A stretch of 64,000 nt of DNA. Origin: Polyodon spathula. Lineage: Eukaryota; Chordata; Actinopteri; Acipenseriformes; Polyodontidae. Of this stretch, positions 25,312 to 38,172 are shown piece by piece. The notes under the pieces were generated by a model, which was not told the DNA's origin, ran no database searches, and was given only the letters and a program-made list of their open reading frames with translations. The DNA lies in contig NC_054565.1 in NCBI RefSeq assembly GCF_017654505.1, positions 2,215,468 to 2,279,467 on the forward strand, read 5' to 3'. Positions within the stretch are counted from its first letter, which is position 1. The number at the start of each line of letters is the position of its first letter. The position numbers and the translations under genes were made by a program.

Positions 25312-26762
25312 TGTTTTTGATCCCCCTGTATTACTGTCCGTCTTTGCATTTACATGAGAAGTGATATTTACATTATTTGTAGGAACTGATTAGTTTGCAC
25401 CATTTGTACATTGCTTTAGATTTTTGGGGGCCATATTTATAAAGCATTTACCACCAGGCTATATTAACACCTATTTTGATTTATTTTTTCATGGTAAAAA
25501 AGGCTTTAAAGAAGTTTAGATGCATGTTCGAAGTAGCCTTCAAATCATACTGGTAAATGCTTTGTGAATACGACTTTGTTGAAGTTCAGTGGCACCTGGT
25601 AAACCTGGATAACAAGGCTTTCTGCATAAAGAATAAAATAAGTGTCCCTATTTAAAAAATAAAATATAGCCACTATTTGAACTAAATGCAGGCTGCTTAC
25701 AATACCATTTACAAGAGTGGGAAGATTTCATTTAGATAGAAAATAAAGTAAGCAATGCCAAATCTCTAAGCAGCCACATTGATGCATTTTCTGCATTTTT
25801 TTTTTTTTTTAATGCCGGTCAAACCAAATATAGTATCCATAGAAAAGATCATGGAGCTGTGGGCTAGGTTGCTTTCTTTTCTCGAGTTAGCTATTCCACA
25901 ACTCAAAACTTACACAAAGACAATAAGAACGATGAGCTTTTGGGAGCTGAAAGATGAGAAGGAATTATAGATTTGATAGTGTCACAAAAACGACTAAAAC
26001 TGCAGCGACTGTACGACGGTGTGTGTAAATGACAGGAGATATCACATTCCCGCAGTCGAAGGGCAGGGTGAAGCCAGCGAGATAAGAAAACACAAGCTAC
26101 CAAACTGGAAACAGAATGTTTTAAAAGCATGTCATCTCATTTTCTTTCTGTTTTTTTCCCCCTCTCTCCCTGGTAAACGCTCAGCAGTTATTAATAGATT
26201 AAATTATTTCTTAGAGAGGCAAAATAATGTTTAAACTATTCCAAAACTAGAATGTTACACAGCATAGTTACAAGCTTCTGATTGGTGTTTTTTGCTGTCA
26301 TAATTCTCCTAATATAGTTTACACTTTTTATATGACAAGCACCTCTGTATAACATGCATGACTGAACAACAAAACATCATAGTATAGTATGCTAATGCAA
26401 AAACTGTAGGGTTTGTTAAGTGTTCTAGGAAATAAATCGACTCCTCCGGGGATAAGTGCCAAAGAGCTGATATTGTCGGATTTGTCAAGAGTTGTATATC
26501 ATAGGATATAACACCTAGGAAACCTTCTGGGGGTAAATTTCTCTGGAACACTGTAACCAGAGTCTACTGTGTACGTTGTATTTAAAATTCAGTTTGTATA
26601 CAGCACATGTAACACACTTGATGGGCCGGGCAAGTTTATGTTATATATATAGTTGATTTGGATGTTTACTTGAATGGCACTCTGCTGTGAGTTTCTCCCC
26701 AGTGCTTTAAACTAAGACACAAAGCAGGGTACCACTGCTGTTCAATCATCCAGTTTTAATTT
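25310..26762. other. Non-coding unique sequence
   Basis: No gene recognised. Only a short poly-T at 25798-25810 stands out. Confidence 0.5.
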
Positions 26763-27231
26763 CTGAAACAGATAACAATAATATTTGTTTCACCGGCAGT
26801 CTCACTCTTATTCACTCAGCTACACTGCACTATCAGGTCTAATGTACTAACCCAACCTCCACATAAACAGGTTGAAAACGCTATGCAATTCAATCACAAT
26901 TTTCTTTACTTCTTATTTTCAAACGTGACAACTAACATCAGAAACTAAATAAACACATTTTATGTTGTTATATCAATAGATCTGATTACATCTACTGCTA
27001 GGATGCCCCTGATATAAACAGATTAATTACAAAAACCCCATCCGATACCATATACCGTGTTTACATTCCACTAGGCCCTGTTACTATTAATATTTATTAA
27101 TTCTGTTTGGACCCTTTGGAAAAATCTCTTACCTGAAACAGATAACAATAATATTTGTTTTACAGGCAGTCTCACTCTTATTCACTCAGCTACACTGCAC
27201 TATCAGATCTAATGTACTAACCCAACCTCCA
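26763..27231. repeat. Pair of 99-bp direct repeats 370 bp apart
   Basis: Copies at 26763-26861 and 27133-27231, both starting CTGAAACAGATAACAATAAT and ending CCCAACCTCCA, are offset by exactly 370 bp and differ at only 3 of 99 positions with no gaps. The 271 bp between them are not repeated. The simplest reading is a recent partial tandem duplication of a 370-bp unit; direct terminal repeats of a small element are an alternative, but the ends are not TG...CA. Confidence 0.9.
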
Positions 27232-30200
27232 GTGTAGCTGCTGTTGCTCCCTAGTGGCTGGAGGCCGTCATAACTACCTTATATTACTAGATTAGTTTCA
27301 GGTTACTTTCCTCCACAGGACTGCTCACTATAATAACCCAAGCAAAAATACGTTATTGGGGGAGTGTCTATTCTAAGGTACCTACACACACATATCCTAA
27401 AAGAGTGCATGCTATACTTATTACATCAATTATCAACTGCCAGCCATGTTAAAATACAGTGCTTATAGTACTGTACTCCCCATGGCAACTACAGATTGAA
27501 ATTATCCTAACAAACTAGCTCTGCATATTGTTGAACTAAAGACATTCCCCTGTGTCATTGTTTGTTTGAAGCCAGCAGCAATACAGTACCATTTCTCCAC
27601 ATCCTATTTAAATAGTGAAATAAATATGTTAAAATGTACGCTGAGGTTGTACACAAGTCACAATGCATGCATCTCTAAAATATTTGTTGTCTAGATATAA
27701 TGTGTCAGGAAAATGTATTGCAGTAGTAAGTAAATATCTACCTGCTCACTATTTCTCATTTGCTTTATGGTTATAATTAGTAAAGAAACTTTAAATTGTT
27801 ACTGTTTTAGACTGCATTGTGCATTTTAATTACTAGTACAACCGTGCACAGCATGTTTAAAAAGTATTGTATATTGTCTTCATTTCAGACTGGTACCAAG
27901 CCTCCTTGTTTTTCTTTTCACAGTCTACCCATGTCAAAGAGTTATTTTTGATTGCCAGATAACTGCACGGCTTACCATTTTGAAGCATATATTCATTCCT
28001 TTGTGTGTAGTTTAAGTTAAAAATATACTCTAATTATCTTGAGGCAATGCAAACATTTATTTGTCAGGAAAATACAACAGGAAATGCCTGCAACCGTTCT
28101 TATCAGGGCCTTATTGTTTGCACTAGTCTTGAAATTCCTGGTTTATCAAAGATATGATCCGATTTCTGCCTGGCTTTTAAAATAAACCTTTCCCTGTATG
28201 CCAAGGTTTATTACTTCTGCATTCAGATCTCTGTGAAAAATGAGCAGTCTATCTTTATTCCTGTCTCTTTTCATTTAACGATGTGGTGACAGTTATATAT
28301 TATTGAGATTTCCATGTGGATACATTAAATCGAGGCATGCTTTTAAAATGGATGAGTTATCATTTAAATATATTTTGTTAACACTTTAATTTAGATATTC
28401 ATTGTACACGGTTATAGCTATAAGCATATTATTAAGTACAGTATGCTATTAAGATTAGGATTAAAACACTCTATTATAATACACTGTTTTCACATCATTT
28501 CAGAATCCTTAACTAAGGTGTTAATGACAATTCTTTGTGCTGTGGTATGTGATCCATTTCTACTATGGATAATGCTGAAGCCTGCTTGTTACATTGATGT
28601 CACGAGAGCTCTAACGGAGGGATCTTGTGATTGTTAGGTAATACAGGTAAACATAAAGGTTATGTTTACCCTTTCGGTCATGTCAAATGGATATTAAGTG
28701 GTACTGACTACCAGCATGGGTCTAATCCAGTAGTTAATGCTGTTTACAAGTTTTAAAAAATAGCCTTATGTGTGTGGCTGTATGAATATAATTGGCCTCC
28801 ATTTTAGCCATTAAGATGCATTCATTAGTATAATGATTAATGCCTGGTTTTATAATGTAGATCAATTTATCCCTGGGGGGTGGAGATAACAGACTGTCTC
28901 CCAGAAGCATCAATTAGCTTAATATAAGCTTGAGTTGCATTACATACAGTAACATTGGCAGAAGGCAGTGAAACAGTGTCAATAAGGTTGAACACAATCT
29001 CTCAGAATGTTTTAATTGTGTGATCAGTACATGTGCTATTAGTGCATTTGGAATGGGATGCATATATAACTTTTCTAAAACATATCTTCTATATTGATTT
29101 ATGAAGATTCTTAATTGGGATAAAGTAGCAGCTACCTTCCCAGTACAGCCAGCATAAAATTGTTTGTCATAGCTAGACCTTGGTAGACCTACATTAAGCA
29201 AGTTTTTCAGCTAAAATACTCATAGGTAGGGGTCTAATTAAATCACAGAGAATTTATATATTTTTCCTGAGTAGGTTATGAAATACAATCAGGATTTCAC
29301 TGACATTTCTCAGACCTGTTTAAACAATAAATAACAATACGCAGATAATTTTTCGGATGCAGCCTTTTCTAAAGAGGGGCAAGGATCAACTTGATTACAG
29401 ACCAAACAGTGGATGTCAGAAAGGGAGAATGTACTCTTAAAAGCCAAATGTTTACACAAGTCTAGTTATAATGATGATAATCCTTCAATAATACTTTGCG
29501 GGCAAAAATAGTACACAACAAAAGACAGCAGGCAGATGGAAGTTAAGTGAAATGTGCAGCTAAGCAAGACAATGCATTTTTACCAGCAAAACACTGAGGC
29601 ATTTACCACAGCATGAAACAATTGACCTTCTCCAAATGAACAAAGTCACAGAAAGTGTGTTCAGCTCTTCATCTTGAGCTCAGCTCAGTACATCCATAAA
29701 ATATGAATTTAAGGGTAAGCCCCCTCTTCTTTTCGAGTGTGGGTGATCATTACTGAAACAGGTTCACAAGTACAGGAGACTCACTGGAGCATAGATTATC
29801 CAGACAAAAAAAAAGATTTCGTTATGAGGCTGAATGGCAGCTGTCAGGCATTCTCCAGAGACCTCGGTCTGTTTAATTTGTTGCAGGAGATGAGAAATTC
29901 CTTGGGCGACATTCAGTATGTTTCAGAAGGTTGAAGAGGTTAGGGGTTTTCTGAGACCACTGCTTCTAAAGAGCTGGAGATCTCATAGTCTTCAGTTATG
30001 GTCCCCAATGACAAGCTGAGTTATGTGGCTAAATACCAAGCCCAAAATGTTACATAAAGGTCATTAGGAAATATTTAAAAAGGTGGCATTTAACAAATGA
30101 GGATGATTTATGCAGAAAAGTTAAGATCTTATTAAAAATAATAATAATCATCATCATGATCATTGTAATGTCAGGCAAAGTTTCTTAGTTAACAACAAAT

Positions 30201-30763
30201 TAGTTTTCAGGATACAAGACACTACTTTTAATTTAACAATGTTTTGTATTGCTATTGTACATTGCTTTTGCATTTGTTAGTCAATGTATTGGCACTAGTT
30301 ACTTTGTCAAAATGTATCTGCAAAGAAATACCATAAGGCTTGACAAATATTGAAGTGTGCATGGAGTCAAGTATTTGAAATACAGATCTGTTTGGGGGTT
30401 ACTGTATTTTTTACACTTCTAGCATTCTTCATGCACTACTCATAGATTGATTATTCACATGTATATAAAAAAAAAGTCTATAGTAAACTCCATTCTCTAC
30501 CTCATACTAAGTTAGAAGGAGAAATAAAACAAGAAACAGAATAACTAAAAAATAAACTCACAGTGGGGTTCATGAGGAACGGCAGCCTGGTTGGAAATAT
30601 AAGCCCAAGAGAAAGGCTTGCACAGGCAGCTTTCAGCAAGCCTGTGATCAATGAAGACTAGAGAGGGAGAAGCAATGGGAAACACTGAAAGAAACAACTG
30701 GTAAGTAGGTCACTGTTTGACAAGGAAGAGTAACTTGCAGATGGGTTCATTTTGAAAGCTAGT

Positions 30764-30802
30764 CTTATTTACTTATTTATTTATTTATTTATTATTATAA
30801 TA
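30764..30802. repeat. (TTTA)n microsatellite
   Basis: TTTA units running into ATTATTATAATAA. Confidence 0.9.
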
Positions 30803-31266
30803 ACTTAACGTTTAATGTTCTTCTCATAAATAAACAACATATCATTATTTTTTCAAGTTACTTCGTAAAAATATATCTTTATGAAATGTTACTCTCTAAG
30901 TTTACACAGTGCTTTGTGCATATTTTGAATATCGCAAGAAGTGTTTATCTTATGCAATTCATTATTATATAACCTTGCTGTGTAAATTAGACTCTGATCT
31001 GGGTTTTGTAGTTAAATAGATAAATAAACAAATCTGAAATATTAAAGATATCTAATGATAAATATATCCTCCAGACTTTTAACACAGCTTTGGAACACAA
31101 ACAACTGCACACATTCAGATAGCCAATCTGTAAGGTCGTACTGCTTAATTATAGAAAGAAAAAGTTTTGTATAGTCCAGTGAAATTGGTTTGTGGTTGCT
31201 TTTGCAAACTGCCTTATTCTTTCACAAAATCCTTGCAGGTGTTTACAGAGCATTGCTGTAGAGTGG

Positions 31267-31284
31267 ACCCCACTGCAGTGGGGT
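31267..31284. repeat. 18-bp perfect palindrome
   Basis: ACCCCACTGCAGTGGGGT equals its own reverse complement. It is unusually GC-rich for this region. Confidence 0.9.
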
Positions 31285-31897
31285 ATTGTTTTACCTAAAG
31301 CTCATGGTAACTGCTTGAAGGATCATTACATTATTATCTCATGTACTCTGTGTAAAGGTTCTGTTTTAAGGTGACTGACTATGTGTGAAGGAGCTGCTCT
31401 TCATTTCTACTGGCCTGTCATAGACATATGCAATGTTGGCTAGATTGGCCAAAATGCATCTATACAGTATTAATAAGTTCCAGAACCATGTAGTGCACAG
31501 TCGTCTATTGCAAGCACAACTAAATGAACTCTGTTTTTAAAGTGTAAAAATCACTAGATGGTGTGGTTCTTAATGCTATTAAAACAATGATGTAATAATG
31601 GGCTGATCTAGCTTAGGTTACATACAGTATATCTATGGCAGACAGCTAAAACAAAATATCAGCTTCTGAACTCAAGTGAAGGCATCTTAATACTGGCTTA
31701 TCAAAATAAATCAATGAAACACAGTCTTCGAGTGCGTGCAATACGAACCACACAAAAGAAGACAAACATCATAAAAAAAAGGGTAGGAGGGTTTTGAGTG
31801 TTATCTTCGAAAAACTCTTTGAACATGTATCTTTAACCAGAAATATTACACAATTACACATTTTACATTTGAAACTAATGAAGAGAAAAAGATGACG

Positions 31898-31924
31898 TTT
31901 TTTTTTTTTTTTTTTTTTTTTTTT
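31898..31924. repeat. Poly(T) run, 27 bp, possible retroposon tail
   Basis: T27 is followed on the plus side by about 230 bp of more complex sequence (31925-32155) that could be the body of a minus-strand retroposed copy with its poly(A) tail here. No source gene is recognised and no exact target duplication was found. Confidence 0.6.
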
Positions 31925-34900
31925 ATGAGCGCCTCTGGCTCGCTTGATGTTCCAGATGGCAGATGGAAGTCTTCCACTCCATCCCAGAATAGGTTTGAAG
32001 AACTCTACTGTGATTTCTTCCCATGGCTTTAAAAAGTCGACGTGTGCTCTTCATGCTGCAGCTCACTGGGAACCTGACAAGCACCTGTTGTAAGGCTCTG
32101 TAATTCCTGTCTTGTACAGCACTTGAGTTAATATAACTATTCATCCCTGACCAACCTCATCAACAGCTCACTGCCAAGAAAATGATGAGTCTAAAAATGG
32201 CCACAGTGCTTCTGAGAGATGTCAGGCAGGACAGCAGAATATCATTACAAGGTTAGATGAGATGTGATATTAGAGATGGTAATACAAGTGCTTCCAGGAC
32301 ATAAAGATGGAATGGAAGACAGTTACAGTACAGGGGTCCATGTTCTTTAGTAATTCAGAAAACTCTCTGAAATATATATTACCAGTGGGAAAAGTAGAAT
32401 ACATAGATATAATCTGACCCTGATACCTTTTGAAAAAAAAAAAAACAAGGAAAAAAAATGCATGCATGTTTTGTGTGGTTGTCTGCTTTAGTTGTGTTTT
32501 TTTTATGTGAAAAGCTACAAATATAAATATCTCACCCCGAACATACAGTACTATAGCCGTGGCCCAGCCAAATAGTATAATCATAAATTAAGGTATACAG
32601 TGTGCCCCAGTTAAGCTTTGAAATTCTTTGTTTTATAAAGTTAGAACTGTGTTTTCCATCATCCAACCCAATGACATCTTAACATTTTTTATATATATTG
32701 TGCAAGCTAACTGGTGGCCCTGGGCTAACTTTGCCCATGAAAAGCATTGCTCCAGCAATGATTAATTTATTATGTGGCTGAGGTCCTGCAACACCTGAGA
32801 AGAAAAACGACCAGCATTCTAGTTAAAAGAGCAGAGCTTCTGAGGGACCTGTATCGGGGTTATCAATTGCAAGCAATAACAATACTGCAGGGTGAAACAC
32901 CTAATTTATTTTTGTAATACAATGTACTAATCTAGGTCTTTTTTTATTTAATTGTGTACTATTCTCCCAACACCCCATAGACAAGAATGACCTACATAAA
33001 AATAAAATAAAACTATTAATTGTGGGTTCTTATAGACTCATTCAACTACATTCTATAACAAACATCTAAAACACAAGAGAAACACTGATTTTGTTCTACA
33101 TGGAGGTTGTATGGACTAAATAAAGAGCACATTAATTCCCAAGCCAGAAGCTTGCAGTTTCAGTGTGTTGATGCACTTCATCTTCTAGTACCTTGGAGCA
33201 CTGTGCTGGTGGGGATTCTGCTGTCGAATTACCTATTTGTTTTTTCCTTTGCCAGGACTGTAAACATATCCTTTGAATTTGTATTGTATTTTAAAGTGAG
33301 ATTTTTTTTTTCTACCCAAATTTTCTTTATCATGTATACTTCAAAAATATAATCAGTGCAAAAAGTAAAATAATAAAAAAAAACATGCATTTATCAAATT
33401 AAATCTGATTAGCCTATACATATTGCTAAAGGTCAGGTATAGACTTGCTTTCTTTTCCTATTTTATTTAGTTTGTGCATTTTTTTATATGAAATGTGAAA
33501 CATGTAAAGCAATATATTAAAAAAAGATTACAATTTGGATCTGACTGCAAATCTCCCTTGCAATGATACAAAAGAAAAATAAACGTTTACTGTAATATCA
33601 ACTCATTTTTTTTAAAAATTCAATCAAAATTCTAGTAATAAGTTGATGTTTTAACATAATTAAAAATAGCTTAGAGCAATTCTCTTGTAATGCTTTCGTA
33701 GAAAGAGCATATTAACGGGAAAATTGGGAACACGGTTTCTGGTGAAGTTTTTTTTCTTCTTCTGTTTACTGCATAGCATCCTAACATATTACAGATTACT
33801 GCTGAACGAGACCCTTCCAGCAGCGCTATTTAATTGTATTTAGCAAAAATGCAACAAGAATAATTAGTGTAGTTTCAAAAGCCCTCATGAGTACTTTACC
33901 CAATTAAATTTCTTTTGGACACCTGATATTTATCTTGTGACAGACACAATTGTTTCCAATAGAATCACATTAAAAAGCTATAAAATGTTCTTGTCTCATA
34001 ATGATAAAATCAGACTTGTGTGTCAACGTCATATTTTATCCTCCTCTAGTGTGATAGCAAACTTTCATCAATTAATTGTGTTGCAGTAATACGTGATAAT
34101 ATGTTTTGTTTTTTTTTCTACATTTCCTATTAGGCTAGCCTGGTTATTCACTCTATCCATATTTTCTGAAATCATACATAAAATGAAATCGCTCTGGGGA
34201 ATTCTTTTGCGACTCTCTCTCTCCTGTTACATTGAAAAGCACTTCATTACAACAAATCATTTTTTAAAATAATAAGACCTGTTAGGCAATTGAAGAATGT
34301 ACTGGACCAGAGAAAATGATATGCAGTGAACTTTTTGTAGGACTGAAGCTATCGTTTAAGAGGCATGCCTAACACAGCAATCACTGGAGCAGTGTATCGT
34401 AATCAATCTTTAATTTTCAGCCAATCAATACCAAAATATATACACCACAATGGTCTCTGGGAAAGGGGGAAAGGTCAAACGGATTAGAAGTCCAGATACT
34501 TTGAGATAAACGTTAATAATCATAAAAGGAACTGGTATCTTGTGGCCACTGACTGTTGGTAGAATGAATATATAAACGACTATTGATGTGGCAGCATCTG
34601 TGTTAGCAGCTCAGTAAGTGGGAATGGGTGACGGGAATTCAGATTGATGGGTTTCATAAATTGGTTAATCACTTTATCTGAGTCTCAGCAGCAAAATAGC
34701 AAAAGAGAGAGAGATAAGGTCGAGGGAATGAGAAGGTGTGTGATGTGAGCTCTGTGTGTATTATAGGCTGGCAGACTCCCTCCTCCGGGAAACGCAATCA
34801 ATGGGGCTTAGGTGCCAGCAGCACAAGGATGCCTTCAGTGCAGCAAATATTTAGCAAAAAAAATATATATACTGCGTAATAACACTGTTTTTCTGACAGA

Positions 34901-37900
34901 ATACTCCTTTTTTCAGTTTTACTTCAACTGCTATTGAATAAATAGGTTATTTATATTTTAAACATATTATTTAAAAAGTAATATTAACTCAATATAGGAC
35001 ATTATATTATAGGGCATATTTTCAACTGTCAATTGACATACAAATGCAATAGTTTTCCAGAGATGTAAGACAAAGACCTTTATCAAATGTGGCATTATGT
35101 TATGCATTTGTTGAATAACAACGAAACAGCATCAATTCCAGCAAAATGTATTTGTGATATATGGTACATTATGCAAATACAGTAGATGGATGCTTTAATT
35201 TGTTTTCTGGTTATAAATGTAGTGCTGCACATTTTTCCTTTTGGTCATGCTGTTATTGATTTAAAGGTGCTGGAGTTTATTCAGTAGATCAGTGTTCTCG
35301 TGACCAACAATAACTGTTGCTAGAGCAAAGCCTATAAGTAAATCATTAGCTATTATAAATAATGCTCGAGCAGAATTCTCTAAGGATTTAGAAATAGTTT
35401 TAACATGTATCCATGATAGCAATTCATTTTGTAATGTAACAAGGGATAATCTGGAGGTCAAGTTGCTCAAATCACCACATAGGCTGAATTCCTAATCATA
35501 GAATGTAATTATTTCAAATACACTGCAGATGTTCAAACCTTTTGGTAGATTTCAAATCTTAGATGACAAAAGCAATTCCGTTATTGTATTCAGCCCTTCG
35601 CCAGCAATGCTAACAAATTACTCTATTAGTTATCCATATGACAAGCTGTAATCGTATTCACTTTTTACAAGTGAGATGTTTCACAAGACAGAATACAAAT
35701 GGCATAATTCAGGAAAAATTTGTATATTTTTAAATGCGCGTCAAACATTTCATACATTTGGTTTTGCTCATTCATTGTAATTTTTATCTAATTATCATTG
35801 ATGCTTTAATTACAATAATTGTGGAACACCAACATAGAGAGACATATTAATATGAGCAAGATCATTGGGAGCATGAGTCACATTAGAAACAAATAAATGA
35901 GGCATTAAAATATTCTCCAAACATATTTTAAAGATTGAAGAGTATTTTTGATCGTATGCATACTGTTATCTACTCCTCACATGCGATCTAAGCTGTTTCT
36001 TTGTTTTCTTGCTTAAAGCCTGTGATGCATGGACATCACTGCCAATGTCTTAAACAAACGCTCATGTTGCTTGCTGACGGCTAAACTGTTTCCAATAATG
36101 CCCCTCACTAGAGTTCAATTTGCCGTGGCTCTCTGTTTGTGCTTTGAGCAGCCAACGTGGTTGAGTGGAGACGCCGTTGCTTATATCTGACAGAATCCCT
36201 TTTATTTCGGGGTCTCGTCTAACTGGGACTGTCACTGAGTTGTGTTGATTTAATTCCCTTTACCTACAAAGCCAGGCCAATACTGTTAATATCAAATGCT
36301 TGCGTGTTTGATGGTTTGTATCATATTACCATATATTGGCCCCATTCCACCAGGTATTATTGTCAGTTGTTTCCGTGGTTTGCAGGAGAACATTGCGTGC
36401 AAAGTGTGAGGTGGGGTAGATAGATATTTCTGAAGTAACAATTGTCAACACTAAGTGTTCCAAGCTTTAAAACTGTGTCTGCAGTTTGCTTTCTCTCCTG
36501 GATAGGTAACAGTTTTCTTTGCATTTAGACAGTTGTTGTAAACACTCAGTATACATTCAGTATTCAGTACAGAAATCAGCTTTCATTTGCTTTTTGCAAC
36601 TCATACAGTGTATACATTAGTAAGGTTATACATATGTTATGTGTAGGTTGTGTCTTATTATATTGGGCAGTTTGGGCAAAAGGACATCAAAGCGATACAT
36701 CATAAAAAACCCAACATACTCAGAAACTACTACTTAACATAAGGAATGCTGCTGTTTTATAGGCACGCCAAATGTTTTCTGGAGAGGATAACATCTGTAA
36801 GCAGGATAAGATGTACATATTGACCGTGGTTGGTTGATTTCTCATAAGCAATTTGTAAAAGGCTTTACGAGAAGGTACTATGCATAAATGGAAAGGTAGA
36901 AAAGTCATTCAAAAGCTCAGTTATTCCATTCTGTCTGCAGCTTCTTGGCCATAGTGCATTCCTACATAATGCAGGGGTACATACTGCCTCTTCTCTCAGG
37001 CTGTCTGGAGTAACACTTCCAGGCTGGCCTGTCAATGCAGTGTCGTCTACAGGACTGCAATTCAGAGAGAGGTTTGGCAGTTTTCTCAAATTCGTTTTAT
37101 TGACTCAGCACGTTGTCTTTTAACTTCCAAGCACAGCTAAATACACTAGATATTGATCTTTAGGGTGAAATCAAGACTCAGTTATGTATGTCATATTGTA
37201 TTGTTCTGGAATATCTGAGGGATTTGATTAGCCTCTGAGGTTAAATAATACATATTAATTTATGTTTCAGCACAAATCAGTTGAAATTATTAAATTTTAA
37301 ACACACTCTTAATGGCCTACTGAACAGTGAAGTGGAATGGCGAGGGTTTTTTTTTGCAGAATATAAAACAGAGCTGAAATGAAAAACTGTACTGTTCTAG
37401 GTGTGAAGGTCTGTTCCAGCAAATTAAACATTATGTTCCTTAAATATCCATAACACACCCACAAGGGCTTGCGGTAACAGTGAAACACACACAAAAAAAC
37501 CCCACATTATGTAAGAATGAAGAAATGCTGAGAAATAGGAAAGGCCATTCAAGGGCTCTTCCCTGCCAGCATACCAAAGGCCCAAGGCAGTATTTAATTA
37601 TGTTGCTGCTGTTTTTATTTTGCTGTTATAACTTTTGTAGCACAGTTATTAGAACTGCTTGTTTCTCTCTAAACTACCCAGTTCTGCCATGGTCCTACTA
37701 TTTGTAATACGATTGTAAACTTCACTCTCCCCTTCCTTCTTTGCGGAAAAGATTCTTGATTCCTTACATTAGCCTAGTTACCCTTCTTTACTTTTTCAAA
37801 TGAAATGAAATTTAGCCAGAGGTTAAGCACTTCCATGCAGGTTTAAAAACAGCACGGGCTCATGCTAAGAGATTGGTTGTCAGGCCACCAGTAGGGAGAA

Positions 37901-38158
37901 GGGACTTAATTGATGATATTTTATATGATACTCCTGATGTTGTGGATCAAAATGACATTGACAAATGTCTACTTAACAGTGGGATGGCTTTTTGTTTGGA
38001 TCATGGTGTTCACTGATATTATCATCCAGGAGACGTAAAGTCAACAGAAATGACAGTACAGTATCTTCCTAGGTTTTGAGCACTCATCATGTGGTAAATC
38101 AAGGCAAGTCAGGATTGGTTGTCGAGCAGCGAAGCTTGAAGTGTAAACCCAATACTTT

Positions 38159-38172
38159 CCAGCAGAGGGCGC
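38159..38172 (+). promoter_or_regulatory. Candidate CTCF binding site
   Basis: CCAGCAGAGGGCGC matches the 14-position vertebrate CTCF core consensus CCASYAGRKGGCRS at every position. CTCF is the zinc-finger protein that anchors chromatin loops and insulators. The motif is CpG-containing and GC-rich in an AT-rich region. Orientation as read is the plus strand. Binding in cells cannot be inferred from sequence alone. Confidence 0.6.

Larger units (their letters stand above)
27232..38158. other. Non-coding unique sequence
   Basis: About 11 kb with no recognisable gene or complete transposon. Content: a near-match to the CTCF core at 27244-27257, a (TTTA)n tract, an 18-bp palindrome at 31267-31284, a poly-T run, and several compositionally complex stretches that may be conserved non-coding elements (28080-28270, 29640-29940, 33780-34090, 34560-34830, 35990-36320). 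I see no splice-flanked coding exon. Confidence 0.5.

Noticed and set aside
27244..27257. Second CTCF site (minus strand, CCACTAGGGAGCAA)
   Set aside because: Two of the 14 consensus positions fail, including a core G, so it is weaker than the 38159 site.
36865..37089. 74-codon minus-strand ORF with varied composition
   Set aside because: Its amino-acid make-up looks plausible, but it has no recognisable family, no splice sites I could pair with it and no neighbours.
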